Shown one piece after another: positions 1 through 4,807 of a DNA stretch of 7,948 nucleotides. The notes beneath the pieces were generated by a model that saw only the letters and a list, made by a program, of their open reading frames with translations, ran no database searches and was not told where the DNA came from. Numbering within the stretch: position 1 is the stretch's first letter; every line of letters begins with the position of its first letter. This DNA is from Erysipelotrichaceae bacterium (GTDB taxonomy: Bacteria > Bacillota_I > Bacilli_A > Erysipelotrichales > Erysipelotrichaceae). The DNA is taken from contig DOKQ01000094.1 of NCBI GenBank assembly GCA_003510215.1, forward strand, positions 1-7,948. Direction: 5' to 3'. The position numbers and the translations under genes are program-made.

Positions 1-1230
1 AAGAATAAGTATGTATATACTTAATAAACCAATGATACGAAGTAGAATCGGTTGATTGATATCCAGAAGAGATGCCAATGATCGATCTGTCTGATACATC
101 ATCTGAAGATATATGTTCAATGTGCTCCAAAGCAACAGTGACACAACAACAATCACCAAAATCTGGGACATGTACACAAGAATCAAGCTTCGTTGTTTGA
201 CTCCCAACAATCCCAAGGTACCAATGGTCTTCGCATTACTTACCAATTGTCTTCTTAAGAACACATAGAAGGCATAGGCAGTACTTAGAATTAATCCTCC
301 CACAAGATAGGTGGATACCTGATTGAACAATACTTCTTCTGTGGATACATACTGTGACATGGAGTGTAATGGATAGGCTGAGATTCCTGCATCAAAGTGC
401 GTTCCGTTCAAATCAAGAAGTTCTTTTTCCAACTGTTTCTCATTTTCAACAGAGTAGTCATCCATATGAACCTTGATGACTTTTGAGTATTCAAATCGAG
501 GATACTTATACTCCATTTCCTGACCTTCATACATATACTTAATCGCTATTTCCCGAAGGTTTTCAAATGTCTTTGGGCTAGTGATGCCAACAGAGTAGAT
601 GGTTCGATTGAACAGAGGAATTCGATCCAATAAATCACTGTCATTTGCGACTTCATTGAAGTTAGGGTAATCGATGATGGTAACGACCTTGAAATTGAGT
701 TTTTGTGTAAATTCTAGTTCGTTATCACCCCAATTGTAGATATCATTAAGATAATTGAAATCAAAAATATGGCCGACAGGGTTGATCCCTTGTTTAAATA
801 GTTTACGGGCATAGCTCTCAGTAATAGCTACCTCGAAGTCCTCCAATTGATCCAAAGGCTTTCCTTCAAGGACTCTGTACAGATTGGTGTCATCACTCAC
901 ATAACCTTCAAAAATGATGTCAGGAACACGTAGTTCATCTCCACCGTACCCATAACGAACAACATCCATCATATAGGGAAACGCTTCGGTTTCCTCCACT
1001 TTTCCATAGTTCTGTGCTACCTCAATGGCACGATCGAAATACATCGGATTTCTTAAAAAGACAAGGGTATGTGCACCATTGACTGCCTCAACTCGGTCAA
1101 CCAGAGTGACTTGCTTGGAACTGGTGGTCACCTGAATCTGGATAGCGACCAGTGTAAAGACAAATAAAATACTTAGAATAAGCAGTGTCAGCTTCTTTTT
1201 ATAATAAACGGTTTTAAACAATGCCTTCAT
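1..1230 (-). CDS. FtsX/MacB-family ABC transporter permease, 3' end cut by the window edge
   Basis: The frame is open from the ATG at 1230 down to base 1 with no stop, giving 410 visible residues; the C-terminus lies outside the window. The layout is that of MacB/LolC-like permeases. There is one N-terminal membrane helix (about residues 14-31), then a large extracytoplasmic domain (about 32-300) with a MacB_PCD-like stretch at about 122-155 (EGKPL, then VAITESYARKLF, then NPVGHIFDF). A second helix follows (about 303-323), then a cytoplasmic segment (about 325-350) with NAKTIGTLGLLGVKQR, equivalent to the 'IGILRALGAS' coupling region that contacts the ATPase, then a third helix (about 351-371) and the start of a fourth (about 393-410). 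The ATG overlaps the stop of the upstream ATPase gene (ATGA), so the two are translationally coupled and probably form one complex in the cytoplasmic membrane. This family usually acts by mechanotransmission (lipoprotein, peptide or antibiotic handling, or hydrolase control) and not by classical transport. The substrate cannot be told here. Confidence 0.88.
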   Translation of the reverse strand, partial: MKALFKTVYYKKKLTLLILSILFVFTLVAIQIQVTTSSKQVTLVDRVEAVNGAHTLVFLRNPMYFDRAIEVAQNYGKVEETEAFPYMMDVVRYGYGGDELRVPDIIFEGYVSDDTNLYRVLEGKPLDQLEDFEVAITESYARKLFKQGINPVGHIFDFNYLNDIYNWGDNELEFTQKLNFKVVTIIDYPNFNEVANDSDLLDRIPLFNRTIYSVGITSPKTFENLREIAIKYMYEGQEMEYKYPRFEYSKVIKVHMDDYSVENEKQLEKELLDLNGTHFDAGISAYPLHSMSQYVSTEEVLFNQVSTYLVGGLILSTAYAFYVFLRRQLVSNAKTIGTLGLLGVKQRSLILVYMSQILVIVVVSLLLWSTLNIYLQMMYQTDRSLASLLDINQPILLRIIGLLSIYILIL

Positions 1231-1955
1231 AGATACGGCTCCACGAGTTGGGACACACGGCTATAACGCTCTTTTCCAGCAGGATAGTTTTCCAAGGATT
1301 CATTCACAGTAAACGTACCATTAACCAGTATTAATAAGCGCTTACCATAGGAAGCGATACGTTTGGAATGGGTGACCATCACAATTGTCTGTCCGGCATC
1401 ATTGAGTTCTTGCAAGATTCTCATAATTTCAAGAGCAGTATTAGGGTTTAATGAAGCTGTAGGCTCATCCGCAAAAAGCACTTCTGGATCATTGATAAGT
1501 GCACGGGCAATGGAAGCCCGCTGCTTTTCTCCACCGGATACCTGATGGGGATAATTATTCATTAAATGGCCAATCCCTAATTGGTCAGCCAGTTTTTTAG
1601 CCTTTTCATAGGCCTGTTTATCATATTGTAAACGAGCGATGGCAATATTTTCAAGAATTGTTAACGAAGGAATCAAGTGATTGTCCTGAAAGATAAACCC
1701 ATAGGATTTTAACCTTAGATTTTCGATCTCTTTCCCTTTAAAAACTAGTATGTTTTGATCATGAAGTATCACTTGACCTTCAGTGGGTTGATCGAGGGAG
1801 GAAATACAGTTAAGAAACGTGGATTTCCCACTTCCGCTTTCTCCCATAATCATGACAAACTCCCCTTTTTGGATAGTTAAATCAATCCCTTCCAGTACTG
1901 GTAGTTTTTGCTTGTTTAGCTGATATGATTTTTTCAGTTCTTTGATTTCTAACAT
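1227..1955 (-). CDS. ABC transporter ATP-binding protein, MacB/LolD type
   Basis: A complete 242-residue ATPase of the usual length for this family. Visible motifs are Walker A GESGSGKST (38-46), Q-loop glutamine Q90 in FIFQDN, signature VSGGEKQR (139-146), Walker B VLFADEP (159-165, with D163 and catalytic E164), and switch histidine H196 in VTHS. The signature and the short C-terminus fit the MacB/LolD/FtsE-like group that pairs with the permease encoded immediately downstream. The D-loop reads SLN (168-170) where most members have SLD or ALD, a mild departure. The ATG start is supported by a GAGGG Shine-Dalgarno core (minus strand, 1962-1966) about 6 bases upstream. The TGA stop overlaps the permease ATG by one base more than abutting (ATGA), which implies coupled translation and a single operon driven from the promoter near 1987-2016. 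The protein should sit on the cytoplasmic face of the membrane and hydrolyse ATP to drive the permease. Confidence 0.93.
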   Translation of the reverse strand: MLEIKELKKSYQLNKQKLPVLEGIDLTIQKGEFVMIMGESGSGKSTFLNCISSLDQPTEGQVILHDQNILVFKGKEIENLRLKSYGFIFQDNHLIPSLTILENIAIARLQYDKQAYEKAKKLADQLGIGHLMNNYPHQVSGGEKQRASIARALINDPEVLFADEPTASLNPNTALEIMRILQELNDAGQTIVMVTHSKRIASYGKRLLILVNGTFTVNESLENYPAGKERYSRVSQLVEPYL

Positions 1956-1986
1956 GATGAACCCTCACTTCTATTTGATAAAGTTC

Positions 1987-2016
1987 ATTTTAACATAGTC
2001 TTACCTTGTGATGCAA
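1987..2016 (-). promoter_or_regulatory. Putative sigma-A-type promoter of the ABC transporter operon
   Basis: On the minus strand an extended -10, TGTTAAAAT (1995-1987), lies 18 bases from a weak -35, TTGCAT (2016-2011). It faces the ATPase gene and leaves a short leader carrying the ribosome binding site. The -35 matches the consensus at only three positions, so the call rests mainly on the extended -10 and on position. In the rest of the 168-base divergent intergenic region I see no clear operator; AAAATTTT at 2061-2068 is a palindrome but too simple to call. Confidence 0.5.
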
Positions 2017-2070
2017 TGCTACAAGCTAGATGATTTAACTACATTATTTATCTGGTCATCAAAATTTTCG

Positions 2071-2100
2071 TGCAAATGAACTACGTGAATCTGATATAAT
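2071..2100 (+). promoter_or_regulatory. Extended -10 promoter of the small membrane protein gene
   Basis: TGATATAAT at 2092-2100 is a perfect TATAAT with the extended TG motif. The best -35 candidate, TGCAAA at 2071-2076 with an 18-base spacer, is poor, which is tolerable for an extended -10 promoter. It is divergent from the ABC operon promoter, with about 55 bases between the two -35 elements, so both could share regulation. Confidence 0.7.
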
Positions 2101-2108
2101 GAGTTTAA

Positions 2109-2115
2109 AAGGAGG
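2109..2115 (+). promoter_or_regulatory. Ribosome binding site that selects the second ATG
   Basis: AAGGAGG is a near-perfect anti-16S match. It ends only 2 bases before the ATG at 2118 but 8 bases before the in-frame ATG at 2124. The second ATG is therefore the likely start. Confidence 0.8.
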
Positions 2116-2123
2116 ATATGTTT

Positions 2124-2354
2124 ATGAGTAGAGTAAAAATGCTTAGAATAGTGAATTTGCTTCTTGCTTTGGTCTTTATAGGTGTTGCTTTTGGTGGGCT
2201 AGTAAGAATGTTTACAGGTGATAGCCTGATTCCATATGCTACATTTAACCAGATCCACCCTATTTCTGGGTTAATTTTTGTCATATTAGTAATCGCTCAT
2301 ATTTATCTAAACTTCAATTGGATCAAAGCAAATTACTTAAAAAAGAAGAAATAA
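2124..2354 (+). CDS. Small two-helix membrane protein, DUF4405-like (putative cytochrome b-type heme protein)
   Basis: A 76-residue protein when started at the ATG that fits the ribosome binding site (an upstream ATG at 2118 would add two residues). It has a basic N-terminus (SRVKMLR), helix 1 at about 8-29, a short loop, helix 2 at about 44-63, and a basic tail ending in four lysines, which predicts both termini in the cytoplasm. The second half has the pattern H45-P-x-SG ... H59-x-x-x-N-x-N-W66, which resembles from memory the DUF4405 family linked to extracytosolic flavin electron transfer. The two histidines are separated by 13 residues, the spacing seen in the heme-carrying helices of cytochrome b. 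Heme binding and any redox role are inference; as one helix pair it would probably need to dimerise. No flavinylation (ApbE or FMN-bind) gene is next to it. It is a single-gene unit with its own promoter, divergent from the ABC operon. It could instead be an unrelated small membrane protein. Confidence 0.72.
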   Translation: MSRVKMLRIVNLLLALVFIGVAFGGLVRMFTGDSLIPYATFNQIHPISGLIFVILVIAHIYLNFNWIKANYLKKKK

Positions 2355-2371
2355 ACACTCCATTATCAAGC

Positions 2372-2415
2372 AAAAAAAAGCCATAAACGACGATCATCAG
2401 TTGTTTATGGCTTTT
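2372..2415. terminator. Bidirectional intrinsic terminator between convergent genes
   Basis: A 13-base perfect inverted repeat, AAAAGCCATAAAC (2376-2388) and GTTTATGGCTTTT (2403-2415), encloses a 14-base loop whose ends can extend the stem by an A-T and a G-T pair. Read on the minus strand, as the end of gpmI, the hairpin is followed by eight T (2379-2372), a strong terminator. Read on the plus strand, for the small membrane protein, only four T follow before ATGC, so it should be weaker in that direction. Confidence 0.9.
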
Positions 2416-2427
2416 ATGCTTTAGTGA

Positions 2428-3999
2428 CTATTTTTTTGAAATCATGCTTTCTTCCCAAACAGGATTAGGTTCAAAGCCCATTAGTTCAACAAGTGTTGAA
2501 GCAACATTCGCAAGTCCGAACTCCCCTTGTTTAAAGGTTACATCTTCATTAAGAACGATGAACGGAACAGGATTAAGCGTATGCGCAGTTTTTGGTTTCG
2601 GTGTCGCATTTGGATCTTTCGATTTTTCAAACATTTCATCCGCATTTCCATGGTCTGCTGTTAGTACTAAAATCCCATTTACCTTATCAACAACCTTTTT
2701 AATTCGACCAATTTGAAGGTCAACCGATTCAACACCGATAACTGTGGCAAGGAAGTCTCCTGTATGTCCCACCATGTCGCCATTAGGGAAATTGATTCGG
2801 TAGAAATCATGTTCTCCTTTTTCAATCGCTTCAATCAGTAAATCTGTGATTTCAGCTGATTTCATCCAAGGACGTTGCTCGAATGGTACCAAATCTGAGG
2901 TAACCTCAACAAATGTCTCAAGGTTGTCGTCAAACTTCTCTGTACGGTTACCATTCCAGAAATAGGTTACGTGACCAAACTTTTGAGTTTCTGAGATTGC
3001 ATACTGCTTAATGTTTTTTGCAACCAGATACTCCGACATTGTATTTTTAATACGTGGAGGTGCCACAAGGAACTTGGCAGGAATCTGTAAATCACCATCA
3101 TACTGTAACATGCCCGCAAACTTGACATTCACCTTTTTGCGTTCAAAACGGCTAAAGTTTTCTTCTTCAAAAGCACGTGACAACTCAAGTGCACGGTCTC
3201 CACGGAAGTTAAACAAGATAACACTGTCTCCATCCATGATTTTCCCTACTGGTTCGCCATTTTCTGCAATGACAAATGCATCCATAAACTGATCATTCAC
3301 ATCAAACTCATTGCGATAAGTTTCGATTGCTTCAAGTGCGGAAGTGAACTGACGGCCTTCACCTAATACATGAGTTTTCCACCCAAGTTCAACCATAGCC
3401 CAGTCTGCATCATAACGGTCCATAGTGACTTTCATTCGTCCGCCACCGCTGGCAATTTTTGCACTGAAGTTATCATCATTCAATGAAACCATGAAGTCTT
3501 CAAGATCTTTTACATAGATATCACCAGAACGAGCTGGAACATCGCGTCCATCAAGTAAGGCGTGTATACGAACATGTTTAACACCTTGTTTTTTAGCTTG
3601 TGCAATTAATGCTTTTAGATGCGCAATATTCGAGTGAACATTACCATCTGAAAGTAAACCAATAAAGTGCATAGTCGATTGTTGAGCATTGTCCACAAGT
3701 TCATTCCAAGTTTCTGAAGTGAAAATATCACCCGTTTCAATGGACTCATTTACCAGTTTCGCCCCCTGGCTATAAATCTGACCGCAGCCTAACGCATTGT
3801 GACCGACTTCGGAGTTGCCCATATCATCATCTGATGGCAAGCCAACAGCAGTTCCGTGGGCTTTAATTTGAATCATTGGAGATTCCTTCATAAACTTATC
3901 CAAATGTGGTTTATATGCACGATTAACCGCGTTGCCATAGTCTTTGGTGGATAGTCCAACTCCGTCCATAACAACAAATACTAAAGGTCTCTTTGACAT
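2428..3999 (-). CDS. gpmI: 2,3-bisphosphoglycerate-independent phosphoglycerate mutase
   Basis: Interconverts 3-phosphoglycerate and 2-phosphoglycerate in glycolysis and gluconeogenesis through a phosphoserine intermediate; cytoplasmic, metal-dependent (Mn2+ in Bacillus-type enzymes). It is 523 residues long, slightly above the common 505-515. All expected catalytic residues of the alkaline-phosphatase fold are visible: D12 (VMDGVG), nucleophile S63 (GNSEVGH), D449 and H450 (TADHGN) for one metal; D408, H412 (NGDMVGHTGD) and H473 (AHTLNP) for the other. Substrate-domain motifs are H122 (SDGNVHSN), LLDGRDVPARSG (148-159), and R266/R269 in NFRGDR. The segments SGGGRMKVTMDRYDADW (184-200) and ETQKFGHVTYFWNGNR (337-352) look like the plant/trypanosomatid branch of the family, not the Bacillus one. 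The ATG has an AGGAGG site 7 bases upstream (4012-4007). It is transcribed alone, between its own promoter (4027-4055) and the terminator at 2372-2415, not in a glycolytic operon. Confidence 0.97.
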   Translation of the reverse strand: MSKRPLVFVVMDGVGLSTKDYGNAVNRAYKPHLDKFMKESPMIQIKAHGTAVGLPSDDDMGNSEVGHNALGCGQIYSQGAKLVNESIETGDIFTSETWNELVDNAQQSTMHFIGLLSDGNVHSNIAHLKALIAQAKKQGVKHVRIHALLDGRDVPARSGDIYVKDLEDFMVSLNDDNFSAKIASGGGRMKVTMDRYDADWAMVELGWKTHVLGEGRQFTSALEAIETYRNEFDVNDQFMDAFVIAENGEPVGKIMDGDSVILFNFRGDRALELSRAFEEENFSRFERKKVNVKFAGMLQYDGDLQIPAKFLVAPPRIKNTMSEYLVAKNIKQYAISETQKFGHVTYFWNGNRTEKFDDNLETFVEVTSDLVPFEQRPWMKSAEITDLLIEAIEKGEHDFYRINFPNGDMVGHTGDFLATVIGVESVDLQIGRIKKVVDKVNGILVLTADHGNADEMFEKSKDPNATPKPKTAHTLNPVPFIVLNEDVTFKQGEFGLANVASTLVELMGFEPNPVWEESMISKK

Positions 4000-4026
4000 T
4001 TTAATTCCTCCTAGATATACGGCTAT

Positions 4027-4055
4027 ACTATATCATTTTTTGTCTTTTTTTGCAC
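4027..4055 (-). promoter_or_regulatory. Putative extended -10 promoter of gpmI
   Basis: On the minus strand TGATATAGT (4035-4027) is an extended -10 with one mismatch in the hexamer. The -35 region is poor: GTGCAA with a 17-base spacer or TGCAAA with 16. The A-rich spacer, and the position between the divIC terminator and the gpmI ribosome binding site, support the call. Confidence 0.6.
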
Positions 4056-4074
4056 TCAATGTCCTCTTGTTTGT

Positions 4075-4102
4075 AAAAAAAATAACAGCTTTCGCTGTTA
4101 TT
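4075..4102 (-). terminator. divIC: Intrinsic terminator of divIC, overlapping its stop codon
   Basis: On the minus strand AATAACAGC-GAAA-GCTGTTATT forms a perfect 9-base-pair stem with a GNRA-type GAAA tetraloop, and the last two T of the stem run into a total of eight T (4082-4075). The divIC stop codon TAA (4100-4098) is inside the left arm, so the hairpin starts within the coding sequence. It isolates gpmI from the genes upstream. Confidence 0.92.
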
Positions 4103-4415
4103 CATCATCTGATTTTTCTGGTAAAAAGAAGATTTGCTCCCCTTCTTTAGAAAGCATGTACCCAAAGCGGGCATAATTTTTCACATATTCCGGATCTTGA
4201 AGTTTCTCTGATTGAGTTGTGAGAAACGCATTTTCTTCTTCCAGTACTTTTAATTGCTGATTCACGGATTTTAGATTTTCCTGCAACTTAACAGTCTCAA
4301 TGACTTCTTGAGCAACCTGATAAATCAGTAGCACCGAAACCGCAAATACAACTAAAGCGATTAAGTTAAGAAACGCATTTTTAAATCGGTAATTACGCTT
4401 ATTGTCTTGTTTCAT
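4098..4415 (-). CDS. divIC: Septum formation initiator protein DivIC (FtsB-like)
   Basis: A bitopic membrane protein of the DivIC/FtsB family, which with FtsL and DivIB/FtsQ forms the divisome subcomplex that activates septal wall synthesis. The 105-residue product has a short basic cytoplasmic N-terminus (KQDNKRNYRFK), one membrane helix (about 15-34), an outside coiled coil (about 37-72, heptad-like leucines L44, L48, L55, L58, L65, L72) and the family C-terminal signature QDPEYVKNYARFGY (73-86) followed by KEGEQIFFLPE, then an acidic tail. The start at 4415 is chosen because AGGTGAT lies 7 bases upstream. Starts at 4424 (ATG) and 4442 (TTG) lie on the Shine-Dalgarno site or at the expected transcription start. 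It follows mfd and rqcP as in Bacillus subtilis, where divIC is in the same cluster. It probably has its own promoter (4448-4475) as well as any read-through from rqcP. Confidence 0.92.
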   Translation of the reverse strand: MKQDNKRNYRFKNAFLNLIALVVFAVSVLLIYQVAQEVIETVKLQENLKSVNQQLKVLEEENAFLTTQSEKLQDPEYVKNYARFGYMLSKEGEQIFFLPEKSDDE

Positions 4416-4422
4416 ATTGTTC

Positions 4423-4429
4423 ATCACCT
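4423..4429 (-). promoter_or_regulatory. divIC: Ribosome binding site that sets the divIC start
   Basis: AGGTGAT on the minus strand matches the AGGTGAT part of the anti-16S complement (AAAGGAGGTGATCC), 7 bases before the ATG at 4415. It overlaps the alternative ATG at 4424, which argues against that start. Confidence 0.75.
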
Positions 4430-4447
4430 TTGCTCTATGCAAGATTT

Positions 4448-4475
4448 ATTATACTGACAATCTGAATAAAAGCAA
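4448..4475 (-). promoter_or_regulatory. divIC: Consensus-like promoter of divIC
   Basis: A perfect TATAAT (4453-4448) and TTGCTT (4475-4470; TTG core intact) are separated by 16 bases on the minus strand, just after the rqcP terminator. The predicted transcription start is about 4441, which leaves a leader of roughly 26 bases with the AGGTGAT site and excludes translation from TTG 4442. Confidence 0.75.
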
Positions 4476-4506
4476 GAGTTGTCACTTGATTTAACTTTAC
4501 CAAAGC

Positions 4507-4532
4507 AAAAAACACCTTTATTTAGGTGTTTT
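4507..4532 (-). terminator. rqcP: Intrinsic terminator overlapping the rqcP stop codon
   Basis: On the minus strand AAAACACCT (4532-4524) pairs with AGGTGTTTT (4517-4509) around a 6-base loop, and the T run continues to six T (4512-4507). Most of the stop codon TAA (4524-4522) lies in the loop. The stem has only four G-C pairs, so some read-through into divIC is likely. Confidence 0.75.
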
Positions 4533-4803
4533 CCTCGGTTATTTCTTCTTTTATATAGGTTTCCGACAAGATTTCATACATCATCGGAGCATCTTTTTTC
4601 CTCGGATGATCCATAACCTCCAAAACTTTGATGGTCAATTTGCGATGACCAAAAATGATATCGACGATGTCATTCGCCTCAACAGTGGCAGATGGTTTTG
4701 CGGCTTTTCCATTAATGTTAATACGTTGATGATCCGCAAGTTCCTTTGCTACTGCACGTCGCTTCAGGACTCTGGAAACCTTCAAGAATTTATCTATTCT
4801 CAT
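4522..4803 (-). CDS. rqcP: S4-domain ribosome-associated quality control protein RqcP (YabO)
   Basis: A 93-residue Hsp15-like S4 RNA-binding protein. In Bacillus subtilis RqcP (YabO, 86 residues) works with RqcH on stalled 50S subunits, stabilising the P-site tRNA during addition of alanine tails to the nascent chain. The opening MRIDKFLKVSRVLKRRAVAK is almost the family consensus, with R2 and R16 kept; these basic positions are, as I recall, important for RNA binding. The remaining S4 fold is visible as RININGKAAKPSATVEANDIVDI (27-49, the second half of the S4 domain) and a KLTIKVLEV strand. The C-terminal tail is acidic (EEITEEN) and a little longer than in Bacillus. The gene starts 4 bases after the mfd stop and its AAAGGAG site is inside the last mfd codons, so it is co-transcribed and coupled to mfd, as in the Bacillus cluster. 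RqcH is not in the window. A general heat-shock Hsp15 role is the main alternative. Confidence 0.9.
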   Translation of the reverse strand: MRIDKFLKVSRVLKRRAVAKELADHQRININGKAAKPSATVEANDIVDIIFGHRKLTIKVLEVMDHPRKKDAPMMYEILSETYIKEEITEENT

Positions 4804-4807
4804 ATAT

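Noticed and set aside
1363..1545. A 60-residue open frame on the plus strand
   Set aside because: It is antisense to the conserved Walker B and signature region of the ABC ATPase and has no ribosome binding site or recognisable content.
2061..2068. AAAATTTT palindrome between the divergent promoters as an operator
   Set aside because: Such short A/T palindromes are expected by chance in low-GC intergenic DNA, and there are no flanking dyad arms.
4049..4054. TGCAAA shared as a -35-like word between the gpmI and small membrane protein promoters
   Set aside because: The spacing to the -10 differs (16 versus 18 bases) and the word is short and A-rich, so chance is the better explanation.
2444..4150. 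Three plus-strand open frames of 68 to 93 residues opposite gpmI and divIC
   Set aside because: They mirror the codon use of gpmI on the other strand, are Ser/Cys-rich without any family pattern, and one crosses the gpmI promoter and the divIC terminator.
4416..4442. A longer divIC start at TTG 4442 or ATG 4424
   Set aside because: The TTG lies at or before the predicted transcription start, and the ATG overlaps the AGGTGAT site, which fits the ATG at 4415.
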